Shown here: positions 1 to 8,752 of the stretch, in pieces | How the letters are laid out: each line of letters begins with the position of its first letter | How positions within the stretch are numbered: the first letter of the stretch is position 1 | From: CAZEER01 sp964511215 | Lineage (GTDB): Bacteria > Fidelibacterota > Marinisomatia > Marinisomatales > UBA1611 | Assembly (NCBI GenBank): GCA_964511215.1 | Contig: CAZEER010000003.1 | Span: forward strand, 11,082 to 75,081 | DNA: 64,000 nt | Direction of reading: 5' to 3' | Program-made: the position numbers and the translations under genes | Notes under the pieces: generated by a model | Database searches by the model: none | Seen by the model: the letters and a program-made list of their open reading frames with translations, nothing else | Told to the model about the DNA's origin: nothing

Positions 1-179
1 ATAAAAAAATACATAACCACGGTCTCAGTAATTGTAAAGATTAGAATCATAAATAAAGAGAATCGGGTATGGCTGGCGCCTAAAATGCTGAAGTCCCAAT
101 ATCCACTAGCACCAACAAGTATAAGGTTTATAAGGTTAGCCAGCATTAAAGCATAGCAGGAAATCATAAAAATGTACAT
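1..179 (-). CDS. Partial small membrane protein of unknown function
   Basis: A minus-strand reading frame opens with ATG at 179-177 and stays open to the window edge (59 codons, C-terminus missing). It reads MYIFMISCYALMLANLINLI, then a polar turn with GYWDF and GASHTR, then a second hydrophobic stretch, so two membrane helices are visible. A purine-rich AAAGAG lies about 14 bases upstream of the ATG, a weak ribosome site. The gene is divergent from the cupredoxin-like gene and sits beside respiratory genes, so a small accessory subunit of a terminal oxidase is possible; that is only context. No family recognised. Confidence 0.55.
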   Translation of the reverse strand, partial: MYIFMISCYALMLANLINLILVGASGYWDFSILGASHTRFSLFMILIFTITETVVMYFF

Positions 180-328
180 CTTATTATATTTTTCTCTTTA
201 AATGATAATTGAAAAATTACGTTATTATCTTTACAGTTTCCTGAAATGTTAAGTATTAATTTGTATGTTTAACTAAGAAAAATTATTGGTAATTTTAGTG
301 CAATTAATTATGTATTAAAGGAGCTCGT

Positions 329-1030
329 ATGAGTGTTAAATATTTAGTCGCTTTTATTTTTATTTTTGCTTTAGCTGATGCAGGAACCCTAAAAGGTCAT
401 GTGAGCTATATTGGAAGAAACTTTAAAAATAAGCCACTCCGAATGGATGCTGATCCTGTTTGCGGTTCGTCTCACTCGGGAAAAGTTTATAGTGAAGCTT
501 TCAAGTTAGCTGCAGATGGTTCAATGGAAGATGCATTAGTCTATTTGAAAAAAGTCAGTTATGATGGTACACCCTCTAAACCAGTAGTATTAGATCAGAA
601 AGGTTGTGTATATGTGCCTCATGTTTTTGGGATGGTTGCAGGACAGGAACTCCTTATAAAAAATAGTGATGCGACTTTGCATAATATCCATTCTATGCCA
701 AAGGTGAATAAGGAATTCAATTTTGCAATGCCAAAAGTGGTGAAAGAAAAGAAAACTACATTTTCGAAATCAGAAGAATTTCCTTTTTATATAAAATGTG
801 ACGTTCATCCATGGATGAAATCATGGGTTTTGGTCTCTGATAATCCTTATTTTGCAGTTACAGATAAAAATGGTAATTATTCTATTGATGGAATTCCTCC
901 AGGGACCTATGAGGTTGTATGTTGGCAGGAAAAATTTGCAGCTAAGAAAAAGTTCATCATTGAAAATGTAACAATAAATAGTGGAGAAACTGTCAAGGAT
1001 TTTGTTTTAAAAGGTCCTAAACCAAAATAA
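329..1030 (+). CDS. Secreted cupredoxin-like protein with carboxypeptidase-regulatory-like domain
   Basis: A 233-residue protein with an N-terminal signal peptide (hydrophobic residues 4-17) and a strong AAGGAG ribosome site before the ATG. The central part looks like a cupredoxin: His118 in LHNIHS and the cluster CDVHPWM (Cys157, His160, Met163) are the ligand set expected for a type-1 copper site. Residues from about 175 (DKNGNYSIDGIPPGTYEV) form a carboxypeptidase-regulatory-like beta sandwich. Proteins of this type are usually annotated as methylamine-utilisation-like or plastocyanin-like and occur near respiratory genes. The next gene is a Sco copper chaperone, so a role in periplasmic electron transfer or copper handling is inferred. 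A terminator follows immediately. Confidence 0.75.
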   Translation: MSVKYLVAFIFIFALADAGTLKGHVSYIGRNFKNKPLRMDADPVCGSSHSGKVYSEAFKLAADGSMEDALVYLKKVSYDGTPSKPVVLDQKGCVYVPHVFGMVAGQELLIKNSDATLHNIHSMPKVNKEFNFAMPKVVKEKKTTFSKSEEFPFYIKCDVHPWMKSWVLVSDNPYFAVTDKNGNYSIDGIPPGTYEVVCWQEKFAAKKKFIIENVTINSGETVKDFVLKGPKPK

Positions 1031-1044
1031 ATAATAAATTCATT

Positions 1045-1075
1045 AAAAAAGGCAGATATATCTGCCTTTTTTTTT
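1045..1075 (+). terminator. Rho-independent terminator after the cupredoxin-like gene
   Basis: Perfect hairpin: AAAAAAGGCAGA at 1045-1056, loop TATA, TCTGCCTTTTTT at 1061-1072, running into a T tract. It ends about 12 bases before the start of the Sco gene, so that gene either has its own promoter or depends on readthrough. Confidence 0.85.
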
Positions 1076-1086
1076 ATTAGTATAAA

Positions 1087-1908
1087 ATGAAGCATGTACT
1101 TATATATAGTTTTTGTATTTTTTTTATAAGTTGTGAAAAAAATAAGAATATATATTGGGTTAAAGGAACCGTACAATCTGTTAAACCAGAATTGAATAAG
1201 GTTATTATTGCGCATGATACTATTCCAGATTTTATGATGCCCATGGTTATGCCATTCTTAGTTAAGAATAAAAAAGAAATGGAATTCCTTAGAGTTAGTG
1301 ATAGTATACACTTTCAATTAGTGTGGGATGATATTAAACCATATGCGAGGGATTTTGAGGTAGTAGGTCAGGGGAAGTTGATTGAAGAAGATGATTTCTT
1401 TGATGATGAATTTTCTGAAAAAAACATTGGCAATATTATTGATGATGGCACTTTTCTAGATGTAGATAATAAAGTAGTGAAATTATCAGATAGTGATGGT
1501 AGATACAGATTTATATCTTATATTTTTTCTAGGTGTCCTATGCCTAACATGTGTCCAGCAATAGTGATGAAAAATCGTTATCTGGCTGATAACTTTCCAG
1601 AAGTAGATTTTATTATGGTGAGTTTTGATTATAAATATGATACTCCTAATGTTTTAAATAGAGCTTATGGTTTGACTATTGGAGATTATAATAATTGGTA
1701 TGTCTGGTCCAGCTCCGGTTACATAGATGATGTTTATAAACTAATTAGACAATCAGGCGGTAATTTCTGGGGAGTAGAGAAAGACAAAATTGGTCATTCT
1801 TTAAGTTCAATATTGATTGGACCAAAAAGAGAAATATTGGGCGTCTGGAAAGGGGATGAATGGGAAGCTAATCAGGTCGAGAATGCGATAATCCTCAATA
1901 TGCAATAA
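1087..1908 (+). CDS. Sco1/SenC-type copper chaperone lipoprotein with N-terminal CusF-like domain
   Basis: A 273-residue lipoprotein (hydrophobic leader then FFISCEKN, lipid Cys16). Residues about 25-100 (KGTVQSVKPELNKVIIAHD, then PDFMMPMVMPF) resemble the copper-binding CusF/PF11604 domain with several methionines. The C-terminal half is a thioredoxin-fold Sco domain: SRCPMPNMCP carries the CxxxxxC-type copper site variant of this family and GHSLSS supplies the His. Sco proteins deliver copper to the CuA site of cytochrome c oxidase or act as thiol reductases. The fusion suggests copper capture and delivery in one chain. A separate stand-alone Sco lies at 11244-11831. Convergent with the octaheme gene, with a shared terminator between them. 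Confidence 0.82.
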   Translation: MKHVLIYSFCIFFISCEKNKNIYWVKGTVQSVKPELNKVIIAHDTIPDFMMPMVMPFLVKNKKEMEFLRVSDSIHFQLVWDDIKPYARDFEVVGQGKLIEEDDFFDDEFSEKNIGNIIDDGTFLDVDNKVVKLSDSDGRYRFISYIFSRCPMPNMCPAIVMKNRYLADNFPEVDFIMVSFDYKYDTPNVLNRAYGLTIGDYNNWYVWSSSGYIDDVYKLIRQSGGNFWGVEKDKIGHSLSSILIGPKREILGVWKGDEWEANQVENAIILNMQ

Positions 1909-1936
1909 AAAAGCCCATGATTATTTATGGGCTTTT
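1909..1936. terminator. Bidirectional terminator between convergent genes
   Basis: Hairpin AAAAGCCCAT (1909-1918), 8-base loop, ATGGGCTTTT (1927-1936). On the minus strand the stem is followed by a longer T run, so it ends the cytochrome operon well; on the plus strand it can end the Sco gene with a shorter T run. Confidence 0.85.
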
Positions 1937-1958
1937 AAAAGAATCTAATTAGTTTAGT

Positions 1959-4958
1959 TTACCAATCTTCATCATCTCCCCAGTCATCTTCATCCTCCCA
2001 CTCGTCGTCTCCTTCACTGTCTTCACCCGCACTATCAAAGTCATAACCATTCTCATCAAAATAAGATTTGATAATATCATCAATATTAGACTTGCCTTTT
2101 ATAGACCATAAATAATCTCTTAATCCATCGAGCATTGCTGTTGTGTCTCCTCCAAGTGCTACCAGCGCTTTACCCCAATCTGATTCTGCACCTTCAAATG
2201 ATAGTATCTCACTATCAGGAATATATGGTGCAGGCATTTTGGTTCCCGGCATTATTCCTTGTGGGTTTTTTAGCCATTCAGTGACCCACTCAGCATTTAA
2301 ACGTTCTTTTGTGATAACAAGGTTTGGAGCCCAGGTAGGTGCATCACCGGTAGGGAAGGTTTCACCATAGAAGTGACAACTGTTGCACTGCCCAATTTCA
2401 TGAAGTTTGTTCCCGGCAGCAAATTCTGTACTAGATTGATCAAATTGGTGGATGCCTCTATAATTTACAGTCTCATGATCTATGTGCTGGAAGTAAGCTA
2501 TAATTGCATCCCATTCTTCATCTGTTATTTGATGAAAGCTGGGCATTTTGACTTGCAGATTAGGTCTAATTATAGATGGGTTATTAAAAAATGATAGCAA
2601 CCAATCTGGATTGGCTTTTCGGCCTTCTGAATTAAGATTTGGAGGTCCATATTCAGGAGGACCAATATGTTCTACTAATTGCCCACCTCTATTATCAATA
2701 AGATGGCATCCTTGGCAGTTGTATTTTTTGACAAGGCGGTGTCCTTTTTTATAAATATCAGGTGCTTTATTATGTGCTAATAGTTTTTCACCCACTTTAT
2801 TTGAATTAAATGCAAGTACGGCTGTTGTAACAGCTTCAATTTCATCTTCAGAAAAATAGAAATTTGGCATTTTTAACAGATCTAGGTGTTGGCTTTCTTT
2901 GCCTCTATCATATATCCGTGGAGTTCGTAATTTATTTTCGATCCATGCGGGAACTGTATGTGGGATATCATGTAAAAGTCCTAAGGCATATTTGCCTACC
3001 GGCTTTGATCCCTCTTCAGTGATCTCTACACCGATTGGTTTTGCATCATCAAATCCATCAATATGGTGACAGCCAAAACAACCATAATGGCGTATACTTT
3101 TTTCACCAATGAAATTTAATTTTTGGGAGCTACTCATTTTTTCTGCTTTTGCTTTTGCAAATTTTTCTGGATTTGATTTTTTTAACCAATTAATTGTTAG
3201 CTCATTCAGGATATCTTTATCATATTGATGGTCAGGAGATTGTTCGAAGGCTTCATTTTTATCTTCAAGCAAGTATGCTGTCAAATCTTTTGCTTGTTGA
3301 GGATCAAGTCTTAAGTTTGGCATTTTTGTGTCGGGCATATATTCTTGTGGATCCATTAGCCAATCATACAGCCACTCTGCTGAAACCTTAGAACCTAACC
3401 CAACTAGATTAGGACCTTGTATCTTAGTTAAATTATTATAATTGTTAATAACAGGTGCATTCTCAGGTGTTTTTTCAGAGATATGACATCCCATACAACC
3501 AACAGCATTAAAAAGTTTTTCACCATTAACAGCATCTCCAATAAATCTATCACTGTTACTTCCTAGCGTTTTATCTTTTTTGGAAAATAAGTATTGAGTA
3601 ATACCTGCAATTTCTACATTATTAAATGCAGTGATTTTAGGGTGCTCTTGATTTTTTTGTTCAAAAACGGCAGGCATACGGGTGTTATACCTAAAATGCT
3701 TAGGGTTTTTCACCCATTTTGCTACCCAGTTTTCAGTTAATTTTTCATTTAACCTTTTCAGACTAGGTCCTGCCTTTGATTGACTGGGCCAGTTTGCATT
3801 ATGATGACAACCATTACAGCCTGCTCTGTCAACAAGTGACAGACCAAAATTGATTTTTTCAGCTCCTGCAAGGTCACTGGTATTAGAATGACATTTAAAG
3901 CAACTTGCCTGCGTGTATTTTGTGGGAAGCATTGGCGTTAGCCAGTGGTGGTTCACTTTCCAATCGTGTTCATCTATCCACCTCTGTTCATCTTCAGGGC
4001 TATTAGGAGTATGAGAAGAAGATAAGAATGATGTACCACGGCTTCGTCCTGCGTGACAGCTTGTACAACCAAAATTATTTAATGGGTGTGGTGATTTTGA
4101 TGTGAGATAAAGATCTAAGTTTGGATGCGATGTATAGGGCTGCGGTGCATCTGAAAAATCTGGATTATTTATACCAAGGTGACAACTGGTACATCGATCT
4201 ACGACAGGAACAGATGCAAAATTGACATCATACTTAACATCTGCGACTACAACCTGATGAACTTTATAATAAGGGTCAAGAAAATCAAGAATCGGAAGAT
4301 CACGTACAATATCACCGAGCTTATTTGCAATAGTCATCTTATTGCGATCAAGTTTAGTTAATTTATTTTCAGTGAGTGTGAATTGCTTTTTATACTTATC
4401 TAATTCATCTTGTTTCTCTTTTACGATAGATTCGATTGATTTTATTTGTTTTTCTGTTGCAGTTATCTGTATCTCTGTTTCTTCTCTTGCTAATCTAAGT
4501 ACATCAAGTCTATCAAGGGCTGCATTGTAATCATCTATATGGGTTGGGCCATGGTCTCCATGGGCATTATCTGCTTCAACAAGGTATTTTAGAGCATCAA
4601 CATTTGCCTTATGACTTTGGTAGGTCATGTTCTGATCATAGTGCTTATCTTTTAATGAATTTAGTTTTTCAGTTAATTCTTTTAGTTCATTACTCTGGCC
4701 ATCATATTCTTTTTGAGCATCAGCCAATGCGCTTTCATAAATTGATTTATCTTTCTCAATCTCATTAGCTTGCTGCTCCAATTTTTGTTGAGCTATTTCA
4801 ATTTCCAGTTTTCGAAATTCTTTCTGGTAATCTTTAAATTCATCATCATTATCATCAACAAACACCCAGACAGTAACAGCAAGAAATATTATGGATGATA
4901 TTGCAAACCATCTATTTAATAGGTTGATGTCCCAGTATCTTTCGTCGTTTTTAAACAT
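1959..4958 (-). CDS. Octaheme c-type cytochrome with membrane anchor and long coiled coil, bc-complex associated
   Basis: A 999-residue protein with one membrane segment near residues 17-35 and a long heptad-rich coiled coil (about 40-215). Eight CxxCH heme sites follow, near residues 257, 299, 354, 382, 489, 628, 748 and 861 (CTSCH twice, CFKCH, CNGCH, CMGCH, CFGCH, CQGCH, CNSCH). Many are followed by a downstream Met (for example TKMPNLRL, VKMPSF, TKMPAP), as in class I cytochrome domains. The C-terminus is an extremely acidic Asp/Glu/Trp tail. It is the last gene of the b6/subunit-IV/Rieske operon, 8 bases after subunit IV, so it most likely replaces cytochrome c1/f as the electron exit of the complex. 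The combination of coiled coil, eight hemes and acidic tail is unusual. Confidence 0.88.
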   Translation of the reverse strand: MFKNDERYWDINLLNRWFAISSIIFLAVTVWVFVDDNDDEFKDYQKEFRKLEIEIAQQKLEQQANEIEKDKSIYESALADAQKEYDGQSNELKELTEKLNSLKDKHYDQNMTYQSHKANVDALKYLVEADNAHGDHGPTHIDDYNAALDRLDVLRLAREETEIQITATEKQIKSIESIVKEKQDELDKYKKQFTLTENKLTKLDRNKMTIANKLGDIVRDLPILDFLDPYYKVHQVVVADVKYDVNFASVPVVDRCTSCHLGINNPDFSDAPQPYTSHPNLDLYLTSKSPHPLNNFGCTSCHAGRSRGTSFLSSSHTPNSPEDEQRWIDEHDWKVNHHWLTPMLPTKYTQASCFKCHSNTSDLAGAEKINFGLSLVDRAGCNGCHHNANWPSQSKAGPSLKRLNEKLTENWVAKWVKNPKHFRYNTRMPAVFEQKNQEHPKITAFNNVEIAGITQYLFSKKDKTLGSNSDRFIGDAVNGEKLFNAVGCMGCHISEKTPENAPVINNYNNLTKIQGPNLVGLGSKVSAEWLYDWLMDPQEYMPDTKMPNLRLDPQQAKDLTAYLLEDKNEAFEQSPDHQYDKDILNELTINWLKKSNPEKFAKAKAEKMSSSQKLNFIGEKSIRHYGCFGCHHIDGFDDAKPIGVEITEEGSKPVGKYALGLLHDIPHTVPAWIENKLRTPRIYDRGKESQHLDLLKMPNFYFSEDEIEAVTTAVLAFNSNKVGEKLLAHNKAPDIYKKGHRLVKKYNCQGCHLIDNRGGQLVEHIGPPEYGPPNLNSEGRKANPDWLLSFFNNPSIIRPNLQVKMPSFHQITDEEWDAIIAYFQHIDHETVNYRGIHQFDQSSTEFAAGNKLHEIGQCNSCHFYGETFPTGDAPTWAPNLVITKERLNAEWVTEWLKNPQGIMPGTKMPAPYIPDSEILSFEGAESDWGKALVALGGDTTAMLDGLRDYLWSIKGKSNIDDIIKSYFDENGYDFDSAGEDSEGDDEWEDEDDWGDDEDW

Positions 4959-4966
4959 ATATAATA

Positions 4967-6085
4967 TTATATATTGAAAAAATATTCAGGTATTGCTATA
5001 AAATATTTCAAATTAAAAATCCATCTAAAATACATTTTCAATGGAAGCCCCAACATTACTAAACCAAAAACCATGAGAGAAACATATCGCACAGGTCCAT
5101 AGGCCTCAAACATCTCTTTGAGCCAGGTTTTCGCTAGAATAATCGGCAGTATGAGTAAATAGATTCCCACTACCATAAAGCCTAAAGCTTCTCTAAGTAA
5201 TATGTTATCAGGGAGTCCTGTGCCAAGCAATTTCACCCAAAAATATTCAGATAAATTTACATTATTAAGTGCAACAACTTTATGTGCATCCCAATATTCA
5301 AAAGGGCCATAAAAGTTCCAGTTAGGTCCTCTGAAAAATGTTCCAAGCACAATTAGAAATAGCCAGAGTACAATCCAGCCATACATAAAAATAAAGACCC
5401 CGACTCTCCTCTCTTTAAAAGAATAGTAACCATCTCCTTTTTTATTAATGTCCATATATGGAATAGCCATTAAACCAAGTATGCAAAACATTGGTAGTAC
5501 TATCCCAGCAATCCATGGGTCATAGTAGACAAGCATTTCTTGGAGCCCTAAAAAGTACCATGGAGCCTTAGATGGATTGGGTGTTGATGCTGGGTTTGCG
5601 GGTTCTTCTAATGGTGCTGCAACTAAAATAGACCAGACTGTCAAAAATACTGTAAAGAGAATTAAGGCTATAAATTCAATATACACTAAATCTGGCCAGA
5701 CAAGAACTTTGTCGTCAGGATCGTTGTACTCTGAAGGCTTTAAACCTTTTTCTAATCTTTCATCATTTATATATGCCTTGTGCATCGCAAGCCAGGTAAA
5801 GAAAAAAATTGAATATACCATTAGAACGATTGGGAAATTATCTCCTTTCATTAGAATGACACTGAAGTTTTCATCCATATAGCCTACCGCGAAGAAAAAT
5901 GTAATTACCGCCATGGCAATTGCACAACCAGGCTTAGTCCATAATAAATAAAATCCAAGCTTACGATTTATTTTATCAAACCAGTCTGTAGGAGGAAATA
6001 AAATAGGTATCAAAACTGTCAGCATAGAAAAGCTAATAGTTGGTGACGAGAGATAATCTACAGTATGTTTAAATACATCAAGCAT
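4967..6085 (-). CDS. Cytochrome b subunit-IV-like (C-terminal half) protein of bc/b6f complex
   Basis: A 372-residue multi-span membrane protein. The segment NPASTPNPSKAPWYFLGLQE corresponds to the quinol-oxidation-site region of subunit IV/cytochrome b C-terminal domain, in the APWY form instead of PEWY, as in many split bc complexes with multiheme c subunits. It is much longer than a plant-type PetD (about 160 residues): extra hydrophobic segments lie before the core (residues 15-90) and after it (about 215-360). It is 13 bases downstream of cytochrome b6 and 8 bases upstream of the octaheme gene. Role: quinol oxidation site and quinone channel of the complex. Assignment of the family is firm; the function of the extra helices is unknown. 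Confidence 0.85.
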   Translation of the reverse strand: MLDVFKHTVDYLSSPTISFSMLTVLIPILFPPTDWFDKINRKLGFYLLWTKPGCAIAMAVITFFFAVGYMDENFSVILMKGDNFPIVLMVYSIFFFTWLAMHKAYINDERLEKGLKPSEYNDPDDKVLVWPDLVYIEFIALILFTVFLTVWSILVAAPLEEPANPASTPNPSKAPWYFLGLQEMLVYYDPWIAGIVLPMFCILGLMAIPYMDINKKGDGYYSFKERRVGVFIFMYGWIVLWLFLIVLGTFFRGPNWNFYGPFEYWDAHKVVALNNVNLSEYFWVKLLGTGLPDNILLREALGFMVVGIYLLILPIILAKTWLKEMFEAYGPVRYVSLMVFGLVMLGLPLKMYFRWIFNLKYFIAIPEYFFNI

Positions 6086-6098
6086 AAATAATTCCTAT

Positions 6099-6893
6099 TT
6101 ATAATGGCCCTGAGATACCACCGTCCTTTCTGATACGCCAGAAATGGACTGCCATAAAAATCATCATTATAAATGGTACTGCTATACAATGGATAACGTA
6201 AAACCTTAAGAGAGTTGCCTCACCAACAAATCTCCCACCAATTAGAGCAAATCGAACATCAGAGCCAATATGGACTAGGTTTATATCTCCAATAGCTAGG
6301 AGACTAGCACCCGGACCTTCATGACCTATGAAAGGGTGAGCCCTCGCCATATTTGACCCAACTGTTACTGCCCATATAGCTAGCTGATCCCAGGGTAGCA
6401 AATAACCTGTAAATGATAAAAACATGGTCATTGTCATAAGCAATACCCCAACACCCCAGTTAAATTCTCTTGGAGGCTTATATGATCCAGTCATAAAAAC
6501 TCGTAGCATGTGAAGCCAAACAACGAGAACCATTGCATGAGCTGCCCAACGATGAAGTTCACGCATTATACCAAGAGGCACCTGCTCGGTCAAGTCTATA
6601 ATATCAGTATAGGCATATTCAACCGTTGGGCGATAGTAAAACATCAGAAGGATGCCGGTAATAGTAAGATTGACAAAGAGAAAAAAAGATAATCCTCCCA
6701 TGCACCATGTATAGCCTACTTTCACTGCATGTTTAGGCAATCTTGCAGGATGAAGATGTAAGAAAACGCTACCTAGAACTGCATGCATTCTCTGTCTACG
6801 GGTATGAGGGACACCTGACCTAATAATTGATTTCCATACTTGGGATTCACCTAAGGTTTCAAGGATTGATTTTTTATTTTGTTTTTCAGCCAT
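6099..6893 (-). CDS. Cytochrome b6-type diheme subunit
   Basis: A 264-residue b6-like protein. The four b-heme ligands are visible with canonical spacing: His114 and His128 (LHRWAAH ... VVWLHM) and His235 and His250 (VIHC ... MAVHFW). Cys64 in YTWCMGG matches the position of the cysteine that covalently binds the extra heme ci in b6f-type complexes. The C-terminal sequence IRKDGGISGPL closely resembles the end of cyanobacterial and chloroplast b6. It lies between the Rieske gene and subunit IV. It carries electrons across the membrane in a quinol:cytochrome c oxidoreductase; in a non-photosynthetic context the donor is probably menaquinol (inference; a MenA-like gene is at 49238-50521). Confidence 0.93.
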   Translation of the reverse strand: MAEKQNKKSILETLGESQVWKSIIRSGVPHTRRQRMHAVLGSVFLHLHPARLPKHAVKVGYTWCMGGLSFFLFVNLTITGILLMFYYRPTVEYAYTDIIDLTEQVPLGIMRELHRWAAHAMVLVVWLHMLRVFMTGSYKPPREFNWGVGVLLMTMTMFLSFTGYLLPWDQLAIWAVTVGSNMARAHPFIGHEGPGASLLAIGDINLVHIGSDVRFALIGGRFVGEATLLRFYVIHCIAVPFIMMIFMAVHFWRIRKDGGISGPL

Positions 6894-6923
6894 TATTTAA
6901 GATTAATATTATTAGAAATTTAT

Positions 6924-7478
6924 TTACACTTTTAAATAAGATTCAGGGTTTTCCCATTCACCCTTTTCCCATTTAAAACTCTTAGTTTTATCTACTAAAA
7001 TTTGTCCATCATTAGCAAGACTAATTTTAAATCGTTCTAATGGTCTAGGAGCAGGACCTTCAAAATGAATACCTGTCATCCTAAAACCACTGCCATGACA
7101 GGGACATTTAAATTTTGATTCTACCGGAAGCCAATTAGGCGTACATCCTAAGTGTGTACAAACCGTTGAAAGAGCAAAAATAGATTCTTCATCTCTGACA
7201 ATCCAAGCATTAAACTGTTTTTTAAATTTTATATCAACAGAATTTTTAGAAAAATCATCAGGATAACCAATTTTAAAAGTCTGAGGTGGTTCAAATAAAA
7301 CATTTGGGAAAAGAAAACGAACAATGATTGTAAAAAATCCCCCAGTAACCCCTAAATATGCTAGCCAACCAACAGATAGCCAGCTTAAGAATCCTCTCCT
7401 ATCAGTTTCAGTACCTTTGTATGCATTATCAGGAGAAGATCCTACTGCGGCATTTGGAACCATTTTTTCTTCAGACAT
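6924..7478 (-). CDS. Rieske [2Fe-2S] iron-sulfur subunit
   Basis: A 184-residue protein with an N-terminal RRGFLSW sequence and one membrane anchor (about 30-57), an arrangement that suits Tat export. The cluster motifs are complete: CTHLGC (Cys107, His109, Cys112) and CPCHGSGF (Cys125, Cys127, His128); 107/109/125/128 bind the cluster and 112/127 form the disulfide. It starts 3 bases after the HEAT-repeat gene stop and is 30 bases before cytochrome b6. It passes electrons from quinol to the c-type hemes of the complex. Confidence 0.95.
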   Translation of the reverse strand: MSEEKMVPNAAVGSSPDNAYKGTETDRRGFLSWLSVGWLAYLGVTGGFFTIIVRFLFPNVLFEPPQTFKIGYPDDFSKNSVDIKFKKQFNAWIVRDEESIFALSTVCTHLGCTPNWLPVESKFKCPCHGSGFRMTGIHFEGPAPRPLERFKISLANDGQILVDKTKSFKWEKGEWENPESYLKV

Positions 7479-7481
7479 AAG

Positions 7482-8363
7482 TTAGATAACCTTATCGTAA
7501 TTTTTCTTTAATGTTTTCATTGCAGCATTTCTTATTTTAAGATTTTCATCTGACTTTGCCAGATGCACAAGTTTTGGTTTAAACCTTAGATCATTAATAA
7601 TCGAGGTTGCTTCAATTGCGGTAAGAATGACTCTTGTAATTTCATTATAGTCAAGCTCTGGGAAGGTCAACAAATATTCTCTATCCATAAGATTCTCAAT
7701 AACTGAGACAGATGATTTCTCACCCATCTTTGCCAAGGCGATTGCAGCATCCCATCTAATATTTGGTTCATTATCAATTAAAAGTTCATTTAATACCGGT
7801 ATAGATTTTTTGCTACCAATGAAGCCTAAAGACATAGTAGCAGCTAGACGTTCATCCTGATAGTCCGAGTTTTTGATAATCTTGATTAATTCAGACACTG
7901 CCGTACTTGCTTTTACCATTCCCACAGACTGAATAGCTGCTAAACGAGATTCTCGGGATTGGTCTTGTAGACCATTTAACAACTCTTCTGAATAAAAACT
8001 GTCTCTTGTTGCGCCCATTGCAATCGCTAAATAAGCACGTACAAGTGGGTCGTCATTGACAGCATGTTTATAGGCAGATATCATTTGGCTCTTAAAAGCA
8101 GGGTCACTGGGCACTGTCTCAGGATTATTTAACACTTTGGACAATTCATAGGCAGATTGCCATCTTTTAGTTGCAGATCCAATTTTAACTTGATTTAAAA
8201 GTGCAGAGGCATCTTCTGTTTCATATGTAATAAATCTAAATAATAGGAAAAATACTGCACCGAAGATTGCAATCATAAATGGAATAAGAAAAAAAGAATA
8301 GAAGAGTGTGTAGATACGACTCGAATCATTTTTTTCCATTTCTATAGTTGTTGCGTTATTCAT
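7482..8363 (-). CDS. Membrane-anchored HEAT-repeat protein of the cytochrome operon
   Basis: A 293-residue protein with one strong membrane helix (about 20-47) followed by alpha-helical HEAT/PBS-lyase-type repeats (for example RESRLAAIQSVGMV, DERLAATMSLGFIG, PNIRWDAAIALAKMG). There is no heme or metal motif. It directly precedes the Rieske gene with a 3-base gap, so it is translated together with the complex. HEAT repeats normally serve protein-protein contacts, so a scaffold or assembly factor for the bc complex is a reasonable inference; no catalytic function is indicated. Confidence 0.8.
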   Translation of the reverse strand: MNNATTIEMEKNDSSRIYTLFYSFFLIPFMIAIFGAVFFLLFRFITYETEDASALLNQVKIGSATKRWQSAYELSKVLNNPETVPSDPAFKSQMISAYKHAVNDDPLVRAYLAIAMGATRDSFYSEELLNGLQDQSRESRLAAIQSVGMVKASTAVSELIKIIKNSDYQDERLAATMSLGFIGSKKSIPVLNELLIDNEPNIRWDAAIALAKMGEKSSVSVIENLMDREYLLTFPELDYNEITRVILTAIEATSIINDLRFKPKLVHLAKSDENLKIRNAAMKTLKKNYDKVI

Positions 8364-8415
8364 AAAGCTAAAAATTAGGTGGTGAATTTATTCTATAATC
8401 TTTTCTAAGAAAAAA

Positions 8416-8589
8416 CTAAATATCATTTTTATTTTTTTTATTATTGTTGTTTAGTTGTTCAAGATCTTGTCGAAGTATACGAGTCAATCTTGAAAGTTTA
8501 CGAACATCTTTTTTCACTTTTACTAGTTCATTGACGAGAATCATTGCAAATACAAGAACCAAAAATGAAATGATAGGGAGAGCATCCAA
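8416..8589 (-). CDS. 57-residue membrane protein with basic coiled-coil tail, TTG start
   Basis: A small frame starting at TTG (8589-8587), 6 bases after the stop of the next small gene upstream and preceded by AGGA. It reads MDALPIISFLVLVFAMILVN as a single membrane helix, then a Lys/Arg-rich amphipathic helix (VKVKKDVRKLSRLTRILRQD) and an Asn/Lys tail. It is the third of three tiny membrane proteins in a row between the SRPBCC gene and the HEAT gene. Size and layout resemble small accessory subunits of respiratory complexes, but no family is recognised. Confidence 0.6.
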   Translation of the reverse strand: MDALPIISFLVLVFAMILVNELVKVKKDVRKLSRLTRILRQDLEQLNNNNKKNKNDI

Positions 8590-8592
8590 ACT

Positions 8593-8739
8593 TTAATCCT
8601 GTTCTCCTTTTTCACTCTTTTTTTTGAGTTGCCACCCTAAGAGGACAGGAAAAAAAAACAATATAATGCAACTCACTGCAAGTAAACCGACAGCCCATTC
8701 TAGGTTTCGCATTAGCCATTCCAGAGTCAACCATTCCAT
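8593..8739 (-). CDS. 48-residue single-span membrane protein
   Basis: ATG at 8739-8737, stop at 8595-8593. A short amphipathic N-terminus (MEWLTLEWLMRNLEWA) is followed by a membrane helix (VGLLAVSCIILFFFPVLLGW) and a charged C-terminus (KKKSEKGEQD). It lies 13 bases after the 35-residue gene and 6 bases before the 57-residue one, all in the direction of the bc operon. No family recognised; an accessory subunit is the natural guess. Confidence 0.6.
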   Translation of the reverse strand: MEWLTLEWLMRNLEWAVGLLAVSCIILFFFPVLLGWQLKKKSEKGEQD

Positions 8740-8752
8740 ACGCTAATTATTA

